From assembly GCF_014649715.1 (NCBI RefSeq), contig NZ_BMTO01000011.1, positions 55,303 through 119,302 on the forward strand: a stretch of 64,000 nt of DNA. Reading direction: 5' to 3'. Under the pieces are notes generated by a model. It saw only the letters and a program-made list of their open reading frames with translations, made no database searches and was not told where the DNA came from. Positions 17,142-26,031 of the stretch are shown here, in pieces. The translations under genes and the position numbers were made by a program. Source of the DNA: Streptomyces lateritius. GTDB taxonomy: Bacteria; Actinomycetota; Actinomycetes; Streptomycetales; Streptomycetaceae. Numbering within the stretch: the stretch's first letter is position 1; each line of letters begins with the position of its first letter.

Positions 17142-18410
17142 TCAGCGGTGCGCCGTGGTGCCGGACTCCCCCGGATCCCGGCGGAGTTCCTCCAGGGCGG
17201 CTCCGAAGGAGCTCAACGCGCGTGACACGTGCGGCAATTCCAGGGGCTCGGGGGAAGTGAAGGACTCCGCCCGCTCCTCTTCGGTAGACCCCAGGAACAC
17301 GCTGGTGTCGAACCGGACGCGCAGGGCGCCGAGTTCGTCGCCGAAGCGGTGGCCGCCGGGGACCGGTGTGCCGAGCCGCCGGGTGAGGTGGTTCTCCAGC
17401 TCCAGGGAGTCGGTGACGTCCCGGGCGGCGAGCCCCGGCCGCAGTGGCCCCAGGTCGGCGTAGAGATGGCGCCCGGCCTGCGGGGGCAGGGCGAGTGCGC
17501 CGGCGGTGAGCACGGCGCGGTGGGCGGCCGCGGCGACCCGCGCGTGGAGGGAGGCGGCGCGGCCGGCCCGTACGGTCACGTCCTCCGGTTCGTCGAGGGC
17601 GTACGCCGCGGCGGCGGCGATCGGGCCGGCGACGACGGCGCCCAGGGCGGTGAGGATGTCGAGGGTGCGGGCGCGCGGGTCGGTCCAGCGGTCGGCGCGG
17701 GAGGGGTCGGTGGGCGGGAAGCGGGCCACGGCGCAGGGCCAGGCGGCCGGCGCGAGAGCTCCGGCGAGGTCGGTGAGGACGGTGACGTCGTCCGGGCACA
17801 TCTCGGCGGGGCTGACGAGCACGGTGTCGTGGCGCCGGTGCAGGGTGTCGCGCCAGGTCTCGTCGCTGACGATGTGCAGCCCTTCGGCGACGGCGGCCTC
17901 GCACGCCTCGCGGACCAGTTCGGGTGGGGCGAGGGTGGCGGTGGGGTCGTCGGGGACCGAGAGCAGCAGGAGCCGGGGGTGACCGCCCTCGGCGCGGACC
18001 CGCCGCACGGTTTCGAGCAGGGCGTACGGGTCGGGGACACCGCCGCACTCGGCGGGCGTGGGCACGTGGTAGGCGGGGCGGCCGAGGAGCCGGGCCTGCG
18101 GGGTCCACCAGGCGGGGCAGGGCCGGGGCATGAGGACGTCGCCGCCGTGGGCGGCGATCAGCGCGAGCAGGAGCGGCTGGGCGCCGGGCGCGGCGACCAC
18201 GTCCTCGGCGTGGGTGCGCATGCCACGGCGCCACCAGTAGCCGCCGGCGGCGTCGCGCAGCAGGGGGCCGCCGCCCGAGGGCTCGGCGGCGGTGCGGCCG
18301 GCCGCCGCGGCGAGGACGGCGGCGAGTCCCGGTGGCACGGGCAGCCCCGGCTCCGGGGCGGGCGGCCCGTAGCGCACCGGGCCGCGGCCTTCCGGACCCG
18401 TCTGCCCCAT
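17142..18410 (-). CDS. Aminotransferase-fold (class I/II) protein lacking the PLP lysine
   Basis: The 422-residue protein follows the aminotransferase fold, with APGAQPLLLALIAAHGGDVL (about 74-93), SVPDDPTAT where NPxNPTG is expected (151-159), and VSDETW containing the pyridine-N aspartate (Asp183). The segment that should read S-x-S-K is LTDLAGALAP (212-221), with alanine at the Schiff-base lysine position, and the nearby phosphate-binding arginine is also missing. The ATG at 18410 has AGGAGG at ideal spacing, better than the ATG at 18455. It is likely not a transaminase; a binding or regulatory role is inferred. It lies 57 bases upstream of the MBL gene on the same strand. Confidence 0.75.
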   Translation of the reverse strand: MGQTGPEGRGPVRYGPPAPEPGLPVPPGLAAVLAAAAGRTAAEPSGGGPLLRDAAGGYWWRRGMRTHAEDVVAAPGAQPLLLALIAAHGGDVLMPRPCPAWWTPQARLLGRPAYHVPTPAECGGVPDPYALLETVRRVRAEGGHPRLLLLSVPDDPTATLAPPELVREACEAAVAEGLHIVSDETWRDTLHRRHDTVLVSPAEMCPDDVTVLTDLAGALAPAAWPCAVARFPPTDPSRADRWTDPRARTLDILTALGAVVAGPIAAAAAYALDEPEDVTVRAGRAASLHARVAAAAHRAVLTAGALALPPQAGRHLYADLGPLRPGLAARDVTDSLELENHLTRRLGTPVPGGHRFGDELGALRVRFDTSVFLGSTEEERAESFTSPEPLELPHVSRALSSFGAALEELRRDPGESGTTAHR

Positions 18411-18694
18411 CTCCCGTACCTCCTGAACACCGGCGGGCGCCCCGCACGGCGCCACAGTGCCTTTATACGAAGGTTCGGGCGGGCGCGCCGCTTCGGACGA
18501 CGGCGACCGGGCGCCTCACCGCGGTGCCGGGGTGACGCCCCGCGTGCGGCGGACCGCCCACGCGGGCCGGCCGTTTCCGGCGGACTCGACGAGGGCCGTC
18601 CGGGTGACGGCGGGGTCGAGCCGCCGCCCGGCGGTGCCGCTCCCCCACCAGGGAACGGAGCAGGCCCGCCGCGGACCGGTCGCAGACTGGTCCC

Positions 18695-19237
18695 ATGAGC
18701 GATCTCACCGCCGTCCCCCTACGGACCGCTCGCATCGACCTCGTGCCGCTGCGGATCGACCACGCCCCCGAGATGGCGACGGTCCTCGCCGACCCGGCCC
18801 TGCACACGTTCATCGGCGGCGCCCCCGACTCCGAGCCCGGGCTGCGCGGGCGGTACGCGCGGATGCTCGCCGGTTCGCCCGACCCGGGGGTCTCGTGGTG
18901 CAACTGGGTCCTGCGTCCGCGCGCGGCGGGCAGCCTGGCGGGCACGGTCCAGGCGACCGTCACGGACACGGACGCCGGCTCGGACGCGGTTCCGGCCGGG
19001 CGGGTCGCCGAGATCGCCTGGGTGGTGGGTACGGCGTGGCAGGGCAGGGGCTTCGCCTCCGAAGCGGCCTCCGCGCTGGTCGGCTGGCTCCGGTCCCATG
19101 AGGTCCGTACCGTCCTGGCCCGCATCCACCCCGACCACCACGCCTCGGCCGCCGTCGCACGGGCGGTCGGCCTGACCCCCACGGACCTCCGCCAGGACGG
19201 CGAGGTCCGCTGGGAGCTGCGCCTGGCGGACGCCTGA
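18695..19237 (+). CDS. GNAT-family N-acetyltransferase
   Basis: The 180-residue protein is a RimJ/RimL-like GNAT (LRTARIDLVPLRIDHAPEMA at the start, typical of that subgroup). The acetyl-CoA loop is AEIAWVVGTAWQGRGFASEA (about 107-126; Q/R-x-x-G-x-G/A) and ARIHPDHHASAAVARAVGL is the fourth motif. It would transfer an acetyl group from acetyl-CoA to an amine; the substrate is unknown. It is monocistronic and followed by the short repeat element at 19274. Confidence 0.85.
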   Translation: MSDLTAVPLRTARIDLVPLRIDHAPEMATVLADPALHTFIGGAPDSEPGLRGRYARMLAGSPDPGVSWCNWVLRPRAAGSLAGTVQATVTDTDAGSDAVPAGRVAEIAWVVGTAWQGRGFASEAASALVGWLRSHEVRTVLARIHPDHHASAAVARAVGLTPTDLRQDGEVRWELRLADA

Positions 19238-19273
19238 CGCGAGGGGCCCGACCGGGCCGGTCGGGGAGCCTTG

Positions 19274-19333
19274 GGCCGTGTCCGTGAAGTCGCGCCTGGC
19301 CGCGGGCAGACGGCGCTACTTTCGGACACGACC
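19274..19333 (-). repeat. Terminal-inverted-repeat element, copy A (internally deleted)
   Basis: The left end GGCCGTGTCCG and the right end, which reverse-complements to GGTCGTGTCCG followed by AAAGTAGCGCCGTC, match the termini of the copies at 35825 and 61828, in the opposite orientation. About 110 internal bases are missing, leaving a roughly 60-bp hairpin-forming element. Its end abuts the CTAG that supplies the TAG stop of the 19333-19662 gene. Confidence 0.7.
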
Positions 19334-19662
19334 TAGAGCGGGACGCGCGCGACCAGGGCCGCCAGCAGGACACAGGCCGCTGCCGCCGCCCAGAAGCGCG
19401 GGGAGCGGGGGTCGTCGAGGGCCTTGCGCGGGGTGCCGGCCTTGCGGAGGGCCTTCTCGACGAGGGGAGCGACGCCCACCGCCACGTACACCCTGACCGC
19501 CGTCTCCATCAGGTTCCATCCGCCGTCGGGCGGCAGGAGGAGGAAGGCCAGGGCGAATCCGGCGGTGACGGCCGACTCCAGTCTCCAGCCACGGCCGTGC
19601 CGCACGACCAGTACGGCCTGGGTGGCCAGGAGCAGCAGGAAAGCGGCTTGGAACACGATCAC
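19333..19662 (-). CDS. Small multi-TM protein, candidate immunity protein of the Rhs toxin
   Basis: The 109-residue protein starts at a GTG (19662) preceded by GAGG, and has three or four membrane helices: about 3-20 (VFQAAFLLLLATQAVLVV), 30-46 (AVTAGFALAFLLLPPDG), 52-68 (ETAVRVYVAVGVAPLVE) and 89-107 (FWAAAAACVLLAALVAR). It is the first gene after the YD-repeat protein on the same strand, 87 bases beyond its stop, which is where polymorphic-toxin systems place the immunity gene. A membrane immunity protein would suit the cationic, hydrophobic tip of the toxin. No family is recognised; the role is inferred from position and topology. Confidence 0.65.
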   Translation of the reverse strand: MIVFQAAFLLLLATQAVLVVRHGRGWRLESAVTAGFALAFLLLPPDGGWNLMETAVRVYVAVGVAPLVEKALRKAGTPRKALDDPRSPRFWAAAAACVLLAALVARVPL

Positions 19663-19708
19663 TGAGACGTCCTCGCTTCGTGGGAAGTCCGGGAAAACGG
19701 AGAGGTGC

Positions 19709-19741
19709 GGGGAGGGGGCCGGTCGTGCCGACCCCCTCCCC
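19709..19741 (-). terminator. Hairpin between toxin and immunity genes
   Basis: Arms at 19709-19722 and 19728-19741 pair over 14 bases with a single wobble and a 5-base loop, starting 9 bases after the Rhs stop codon. On the minus strand a TTTTCCC follows shortly after. It should terminate or attenuate transcription before the small membrane gene, which would then need its own promoter or read-through. Confidence 0.55.
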
Positions 19742-19749
19742 TCAGCCCG

Positions 19750-22700
19750 CTACTTCTTCCAGCGGTTCACCTTGATCTTCGGGTACATGACCCATGACCA
19801 GAACCCCTTGTGCTGCCAGATCCCGACCGTGATCTTGACGCCCTTGCTCTTGGGCATCGCGTTCTTGATCTGGATCTCGGTGGCGAACCACCGCATCGCA
19901 CCGCCGATGGCTTCCAGCGCCAGGCCCGCGATCTTGGCCCAGAAGGACGGCATGACCAGGCCGACCCGGCCGAAGGCCGACGCCAGACGCGCGCCCGCCT
20001 TGAGGGCGCGGGCCAGCTTCTTGGCCTTCTTCTTCTTGACGTGCCAGACCTTCTTCTTCTTCCAGCGCTGGCCGTCCAGGTCCTGCGAGTTCACCGGGTC
20101 GCCCGGGTACGCGTAGGCGCTGAGCGAGCCCCCCGGGACGGGGTCGGTCTGCAGGAAGCGGCCGGTGGCCGGCGAGTAGAGGCGGACGCCCATCAGCGTG
20201 GAGCCGCTCAGTGTCTCCGAGGAGCGCTGGTGGCCGCCGACCCAGCCGTACCGCGCGGCGGTCGTGCCCTCGGTCCGGTTGCCGTACTCGTCGGTGCGCA
20301 GCACCACGGGCGCCTGGGTGGTGTCCGCCGGGAGCTGCACCGAGACGTCGCCGTGCAGGTTGAGCAGCTGCAGGACGAGCCCGCCGGTCTTGTCCGTCGT
20401 CGCGGTCAGCTGCCCGCTGAGACCGTTGACGTAGCGGGTGAGGGTGCCCTGGGCGTCCTCCACGGTCCAGGTCGGGTTGTCCCCGGTGCCGTAGTGGTGC
20501 GTCTTGGCCTCGGTCCTCGTCCAGGTGCCGTCCGTCCCCTTGGCCTCCACGGTCCACGCGGCCAGGCGGCCGGTGGCGTCGAGGTTCCAGGTCTGGCGGC
20601 GGTCGCCGACGGTCTCGCTGTGGACGAGGTCGTTGGCGTAGTACGTCAGCTGGGCACCGGACGGCGTCGCGGTGGTGCGGCCGAAGGCGTCGTAGGCGTA
20701 GCCGCTGTCGACGATCCGGTCGGCGCTGTCGTACGTGTGCGAGGTGCTGGTGGAGGCGGTTCCTCCCTCGGAGCAGTCGGCCGTGGTCAGACCGGTGCGG
20801 TTGCTGTTGGCGTCGAACGCGTAGGACCTGCGGGTGCACAGGGCGTCCGCGGTGTCCTTCGCGGTCACGAGCCGCCCCGCCGCGTCATAGGTGTACGCGG
20901 TGGAGGTGGCGGTGCCGTCGGACTGGTTGTGCCCGGCCTGCTGCGCGTGCGCGGTGTGTCCGGTGGTGTCGGACAGCAGGGCCGTGCCGTCGGCGGCCGC
21001 GTAGGTGCGGGCGGTGGTGTTGCCCGCCGGGTCCCGGTCGACGGTCAGCGAGACCGCGCCGGGCAGGGACTCGGTGGCGAGTTCGCCGTCCGCGTCGTAG
21101 GTGCCGGCGAAGGTCCCGGCGACCGAGTCGGTCACCTTGGTGGCCAGACCGCGCGGCTCGACGGCCGTGTCGTAGGCGTACGTCGTGGTCGACGGAGCCG
21201 AGTCGGAGACCTGGACCGGCCGGTCCAGGGCGTCGTAGGCCGCGGTGACGGTGTTTCCGCTGCCGTCCGTGGTGCTGATCCGGCGGCCGAGCGCGTCATA
21301 GCCGTACGCCACGGTGGCACCGGCGGCGGTCTGCGAGGCGACCTCGCCGTTCTGCTGGTGGTAGACGGTCGTGGCCTCGGGCACCGCGGTGCCCGCGCCG
21401 CCGGTGACGGCGGACCTGATCTGCCGGCCCGCCGCGTCGGTGGTGACCGTGGTGGTGCGGGTGGCGCCGTTGGCGGTCTCCGTGGCCGTGGAGACGTTGC
21501 CCCAGCGGTCGTAGCCGTAGGTCTTGGTGACCAGTTCGGCCGGGTGGGAGCCGCCGCCGGTGACCGTCCCGGCCGGACGGGTGCGGCACACCAGACCGGC
21601 CCAGGCGGGCTTGCCCGCGCAGGCACCGGTGCCGGTCGCCGACCAGTACTCGGTCAGGGTGGTCAGCGCGTCGCCGCCGTCGGAACGGCCGGAGGTCTTC
21701 CGGATCTCGCGGCCCGCGGCGTCGTACGCCGTGGTGGTGGTGACGCCCAGGCCGCCCGGGTCGACGACGCTGCGCGTCGGCCGGCCGGAGGCCCAGTCGT
21801 AGCCGGTCGCCGTGGTGCGGCGGTCGGCGTCGGTGGCGTACCCCTGCACGGCGGCCCCGGTGACCGTGGTGGTCACCAGGTCCGCCACCGCCGCGTCGGC
21901 GGGACGGCCCTCGTCGTAGGTGTTGACGGTGTGCGTACGGGCCGGGACCTCGGTGCCCGCGGGCAGCGTCCCCTCGGCGGTGCCCCCGGTCAGGGCGCGC
22001 TCCAGGGTCACCAGGTGCAGCGGACCGAACTCCTCGGTCTCGCGCTTTCCGTCCGCGCTGTACACGGTGCGGGTGGACAGCTGCTCGGCGCGCTCGGCGA
22101 CGGTCGCGTCGATGATGCCGAGCCGGGTGAGCTCCGCCTTGGCCGCGTCGGTGGCGCCGACCGCCAGAGCCCGGTTGCCCGGGGTCAGGGAGCGCTCCTC
22201 GGAGCCGAACTGGTTGTAGTCGACGGAGTCGATGTGGCCGCCCGGCTGCGCCGTGTTGACCTCACGGCCCGACGCGTCGGCGTACACGATCGTCGCCCGC
22301 TTGTACGCGCCCGCGGTCAGCGAGGTGCCGACGTTGGAGGCCGGGACCTGGTCCGCCGGGAAGACGGCGGTGGCCTCGACCGGGGCGTCGCTCTGGCCCC
22401 AGACGGCGACCGCGGCCGCGTTCATCTGGTAGGGGGCGTTGGAGCCGGAGACCGGCACCTGGTAGACGACCGTGGTGACCGCCTTGCCGCCGTCCGTCTC
22501 GGTGGCGCTGCCCTGCTTCAGGGTGGGCCGCGACGCGGACAGGAGCATGCCCTCGCCCGCCGTGACCGCGGTGCCGGCCTTGCCGTACGTCAGAGTCCAC
22601 GGCAGCTCGCCCGGCTCGGTGAGCGTGGTGAGCCGGCCCGCGCTGTCGTATGCGTAGGCGGTCTTCAGCGCCGGGCTGACCCGCGGGTCCCACACCTCGC

Positions 22701-25700
22701 GCAGCCGCCCGGAGGCGTCGTACGCGTACTGCGCGACCGTCTCGGCCGTGGCCGCGCTCGCACCCGGGCTGGTGGCCCAGAGCTTGAGCTGCGCGACCTG
22801 TCCGGCGTAGGTGCCGAACGCGGTCGCCGTCGCCGTGGTGGACGACGCGTACACGTACTCCAGGACGCGGCAGCCGTTGGTCGCCGGGGTGGCCTGGCAG
22901 GTGGCCGCGTCGACCGCGGGGGAGGCGCCGATCAGGTACTTCGGCCGGGACTGCACCGCGCCGCCGACGGTCACCTTCTCGGAGACGACGGTGGTGGTGG
23001 AGTCGTCGACCGACAGAGCCGTGGTGGCCAGCGTCCAGGAGGCGGCGGCCGTGTCGACCTTGCGGAAGACGCTCACGGTGCCGCCGGTGTCCTTCAGCGT
23101 GAAGGAGCCCGTCAGCGAGCCCGTCAGGGTCAGGTCCTCGGAGCCCGACTCGGCCTTCCAGCCGCCGCCGCTGGTCGCGGTGAAGGCGGTGGCGACACCG
23201 GTGGAGTCCAGGATCTCGACCGAGGTGGCCGAGGTCTTGCGCAGGACCGTCCAGTCGGTGCCCGCGTCCTCCGCGCCCACACCGGAGGACCAGTTGGGGC
23301 CGAAGATCGCGGCCTGGCCCTCCTGGACCTCCTGCGCCACCGGCCGGCGCGAGGAGTGCGAACGCTCGGCGGAGAGCCCGAAGACGTCCGCGTCGGTGTC
23401 GCTGAAGGTGAAGTCACCGGTCTGCGCGTTGACCGTACCGGGGCCCACCTCGACGCTCGGCGCGTTGCCGGCCTGCCGGTCCAGGGTCACCTCGACGACC
23501 TGGGAGTTGTACTTCGCGGTCGTGCCGGAGTCGAACACGGCCCGCAGTTCGAGCACGCCGTCCTCGGCCAGCGAGGTGGCCGCGTCCCACACGAGCGGAG
23601 GCGCGGTGCCGGAGGTGACCTGGGCCGGCCAGCTGACGGCCCCGCCCGTGGTGGTCGTCACCTGGGCGGTCGGCACGGTCTTCCAGGCGTCGGTCTCGCC
23701 CCGCCGGTACTCGTACGTCACGCCGGTGTACTCGGCCTTGCCCTTGGCCTGCAGGGACACGCGCCGCGCCGTGTCGTCACCGTCGGAGGGGGAGATGACG
23801 GCCGCGCCGTCGGCGCCCACCCCGAAGCTGTAGCTGGTGACGTCCGTGGAGAGGTTGCCGCCGGAGTCGATCGTCTTGGCGCGCAGGGTGTGCCAGCCGT
23901 CCTCCGGGTTGACCGAGATGGTCAGCGCGTCACCGCCGGTGCCGTTGACGGTGTCGTCCACGCGCTGGGGCAGGTTGGCGTCGTCCAGACCCCACAGGAA
24001 GCCCTGGCCGTCGGTGGACGCGGTGTCCAGGGTGCAGGTCACCGCGCCGCTCGCGCGGGCGGTCCAGGTGTCCTTGGCATACGTCTGGCAACTGATGGTG
24101 GGCGCGGCCGGCTTGGCGGTGTTCACGCCGAACGGCATGTACGCGCTCCACGGGCCGTAGAACGTCCCGTCGTAGCCCCGTACGCGGTAGCGCAGCTTCG
24201 GCCCCGACGGCAACGGGTTCGCCGACGGGACGGTCAGCGTCGCGGTCGACCCGGAGGCCACGGCGGCGCTGGTGCCCGTGTACGTGTACGTGGTCTCGTT
24301 GTACGCCGGGTCGGGGGTGATCTCGAACTGGGCCCGGACCGTGGCGCCGTCGGGGTCGGTGACCTTCGCGGACATCGTCGGGGTCACCGAGGTCACGTAC
24401 CGGATGCCGTTGTACGCGTTGACGGCGGACGGGGAGATCGCGGAGGCGGTCGGCGAACCCGGGTACGAGTCATAGGTGACCGTCAGGTGCGGCTCCTGGG
24501 CGTGGTCGCCGCTGACGTAGTTCGCCGAGCGGTAACGCCGCCATGTCAGTGAGTCGGTCTCGCTGGTACCGCGGATCTGCAGACCGTGGTTGGGCTGGCC
24601 GTCGGCCCACGCCTGCACGATCGCGTCGATGTCGAAGTCGACGGTGCCTGCCGGGCAGGTGGAGTTGTAGCCCTTGGCGGCGGTGCTGGTCACCGCGCCG
24701 GCGTCGGTGGTCGCCGGCTGCGCGCCCCAGGTGATCGTGGAGGAGTTCCAGTCACCGGTGATGCGCCGCACCTGCGTGCCGGAGCCGGTGGTCGAGCAGG
24801 TCGACGAGTAGTACGAGTAGAGGCCCAGGTTGGTGTCGTTGACGCGCTTGCCCTTGAAGGCCGACACGTCGAACTTCAGGTAGGCGCGGGCCTTGGTGGT
24901 GCCCCCGTCGTACGTGCCGGACTTCAGCTCGGCCGAGGAGACCTGCGAGTCCGGGTAGTTGGTGGCCACCCAGGTGTCGGTGGAGGCGGCCAGGGTCGAG
25001 GTCGGGTCGACCGTGACCGGGTAGGTCAGGTCCTTGGTGAAGTACTTCGGGTCCGGCGACAGGACGAGGGTCTGCTTCCCGTCCTTCGCCGTCTCGATCT
25101 TCACCGGGACCTTGGCCAGGTGCTTGGACTCGCCCGAACGCGGGTCCTTGGACGAGTCCCACATCATCGGCGCGGGCGCCTCGGCGACCAGCCTGTCCGC
25201 CGAGTCCTTGAGCAGCAGCCGTCCGCTGGGCGCCTGGGACAGCTTCAGCCCCTTGGCCTCGACGGGTATCCGGTAACTGACCGGCTCCGTGGGCGCCTTG
25301 GCCAGGTGGACGTTCTGCGAGAAGCCCTGGGGCAGCGCGGTGACGGTCAGCGTCTCGCCGCCGCCGAGGTCGTACGCTGCGGTGTCCCCCTTCAGCTTCG
25401 GCGCGGGCAGGTTCTTCTCCCAGCCCATGGCGAAGCCGCGCCCGTCGCGAGCGACGGAGGCGAGCTTCGTGTCTCCGCCGTCCGAGACGGTGACGTCCGC
25501 CGTCGCGGCCCTGGGCCGCAGGTCCGCGCCGGCGTCGGCGAGCGTGGTGTTAATGTCCTGCCAGGCGCCGTCCTTCTTGACCCGGACGGGCGCCGCGTAC
25601 ACGGCGGTCTGCATCTGCCCGTCGGGCAGCGCATAGGTGGCCGAGGTCTCGGTGCGCGCCGACAGGACCTCGATCCTGCGCTTCTGCAACCGGGCCATCA

Positions 25701-25926
25701 GCCGGGCGGACGCCTCGTCCTGGGCCACGGCGGGTCCCTTGGGCGCGGCTTCCACTGCGGCTGCCCGCGCGCCGGTCTGCTGCGAGCCGAGGGCGACGGC
25801 CTGACCGGTGGTGGCGACGACCACGGCCGTCTCGGCGGCTAGCACGACGGCTACCGCACCGGCGATCATGCGCAGTGGTCGACGGGTCGATCTGCGCGTA
25901 CTGGACCACTGGGGCCTCTTTGGCAC
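19750..25926 (-). CDS. Secreted YD-repeat (Rhs-type) polymorphic toxin protein
   Basis: The 2058-residue protein starts at a GTG (25926) with GGGAGGG upstream. A signal peptide is present (residues about 10-43; two Arg pairs, then MIAGAVAVVLAAETAVVVAT). A DNRLRE-type domain follows at about 310-485 (TDTWVATNYPD, GLQIRGTSETDSLTWRRYRS), then Ig/Fn3-like modules to about 840. Dozens of YD repeats of the form YDAxGRxxxxT run from about 1070. The Rhs core end YSPATGRFLQTDPVPGG to NSQDLDG is at about 1915-1952. After DLDG comes a 106-residue variable tip with 27 Lys/Arg, only two Glu and eight Trp. Known relatives form a shell around the toxic tip; export here is by the signal peptide, not type VI secretion. 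The tip matches no toxin family I know. Confidence 0.88.
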   Translation of the reverse strand: MPKRPQWSSTRRSTRRPLRMIAGAVAVVLAAETAVVVATTGQAVALGSQQTGARAAAVEAAPKGPAVAQDEASARLMARLQKRRIEVLSARTETSATYALPDGQMQTAVYAAPVRVKKDGAWQDINTTLADAGADLRPRAATADVTVSDGGDTKLASVARDGRGFAMGWEKNLPAPKLKGDTAAYDLGGGETLTVTALPQGFSQNVHLAKAPTEPVSYRIPVEAKGLKLSQAPSGRLLLKDSADRLVAEAPAPMMWDSSKDPRSGESKHLAKVPVKIETAKDGKQTLVLSPDPKYFTKDLTYPVTVDPTSTLAASTDTWVATNYPDSQVSSAELKSGTYDGGTTKARAYLKFDVSAFKGKRVNDTNLGLYSYYSSTCSTTGSGTQVRRITGDWNSSTITWGAQPATTDAGAVTSTAAKGYNSTCPAGTVDFDIDAIVQAWADGQPNHGLQIRGTSETDSLTWRRYRSANYVSGDHAQEPHLTVTYDSYPGSPTASAISPSAVNAYNGIRYVTSVTPTMSAKVTDPDGATVRAQFEITPDPAYNETTYTYTGTSAAVASGSTATLTVPSANPLPSGPKLRYRVRGYDGTFYGPWSAYMPFGVNTAKPAAPTISCQTYAKDTWTARASGAVTCTLDTASTDGQGFLWGLDDANLPQRVDDTVNGTGGDALTISVNPEDGWHTLRAKTIDSGGNLSTDVTSYSFGVGADGAAVISPSDGDDTARRVSLQAKGKAEYTGVTYEYRRGETDAWKTVPTAQVTTTTGGAVSWPAQVTSGTAPPLVWDAATSLAEDGVLELRAVFDSGTTAKYNSQVVEVTLDRQAGNAPSVEVGPGTVNAQTGDFTFSDTDADVFGLSAERSHSSRRPVAQEVQEGQAAIFGPNWSSGVGAEDAGTDWTVLRKTSATSVEILDSTGVATAFTATSGGGWKAESGSEDLTLTGSLTGSFTLKDTGGTVSVFRKVDTAAASWTLATTALSVDDSTTTVVSEKVTVGGAVQSRPKYLIGASPAVDAATCQATPATNGCRVLEYVYASSTTATATAFGTYAGQVAQLKLWATSPGASAATAETVAQYAYDASGRLREVWDPRVSPALKTAYAYDSAGRLTTLTEPGELPWTLTYGKAGTAVTAGEGMLLSASRPTLKQGSATETDGGKAVTTVVYQVPVSGSNAPYQMNAAAVAVWGQSDAPVEATAVFPADQVPASNVGTSLTAGAYKRATIVYADASGREVNTAQPGGHIDSVDYNQFGSEERSLTPGNRALAVGATDAAKAELTRLGIIDATVAERAEQLSTRTVYSADGKRETEEFGPLHLVTLERALTGGTAEGTLPAGTEVPARTHTVNTYDEGRPADAAVADLVTTTVTGAAVQGYATDADRRTTATGYDWASGRPTRSVVDPGGLGVTTTTAYDAAGREIRKTSGRSDGGDALTTLTEYWSATGTGACAGKPAWAGLVCRTRPAGTVTGGGSHPAELVTKTYGYDRWGNVSTATETANGATRTTTVTTDAAGRQIRSAVTGGAGTAVPEATTVYHQQNGEVASQTAAGATVAYGYDALGRRISTTDGSGNTVTAAYDALDRPVQVSDSAPSTTTYAYDTAVEPRGLATKVTDSVAGTFAGTYDADGELATESLPGAVSLTVDRDPAGNTTARTYAAADGTALLSDTTGHTAHAQQAGHNQSDGTATSTAYTYDAAGRLVTAKDTADALCTRRSYAFDANSNRTGLTTADCSEGGTASTSTSHTYDSADRIVDSGYAYDAFGRTTATPSGAQLTYYANDLVHSETVGDRRQTWNLDATGRLAAWTVEAKGTDGTWTRTEAKTHHYGTGDNPTWTVEDAQGTLTRYVNGLSGQLTATTDKTGGLVLQLLNLHGDVSVQLPADTTQAPVVLRTDEYGNRTEGTTAARYGWVGGHQRSSETLSGSTLMGVRLYSPATGRFLQTDPVPGGSLSAYAYPGDPVNSQDLDGQRWKKKKVWHVKKKKAKKLARALKAGARLASAFGRVGLVMPSFWAKIAGLALEAIGGAMRWFATEIQIKNAMPKSKGVKITVGIWQHKGFWSWVMYPKIKVNRWKK

Positions 25927-25946
25927 AATCCCTCCCAAACCTTGTC

Positions 25947-25960
25947 TGTGACATGTCACA
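25947..25960. promoter_or_regulatory. 14-bp perfect palindrome upstream of the Rhs gene
   Basis: TGTGACATGTCACA is a perfect palindrome located 21 bases upstream of the GTG start of the Rhs gene, in its leader or promoter. Its half-site TGTGA/TCACA resembles CRP-type half-sites but with 4 rather than 6 bases between them. A repressor operator is the simplest reading. Confidence 0.45.
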
Positions 25961-26031
25961 TCTATGGGCGGCAGCCACAATTCCCGTTCATGGACGGCCT
26001 GTTGACCCCTGCTGGGAAACCTCCATAGGAA

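Noticed and set aside
20005..20065. Poly-AAG tract in the Rhs tip as a slippage or frameshift site
   Set aside because: The tract encodes lysines in frame and both flanks belong to the same continuous reading frame.
20500..22800. Possible CRISPR or tandem-repeat array
   Set aside because: The periodicity comes from YD-repeat codons; there are no identical direct repeats with unique spacers.
19810..24552. 1580-codon plus-strand frame opposite the Rhs gene
   Set aside because: Gly/Arg/Val-rich composition with no domain; it is the complement of the YD-repeat coding sequence, which is unambiguous.
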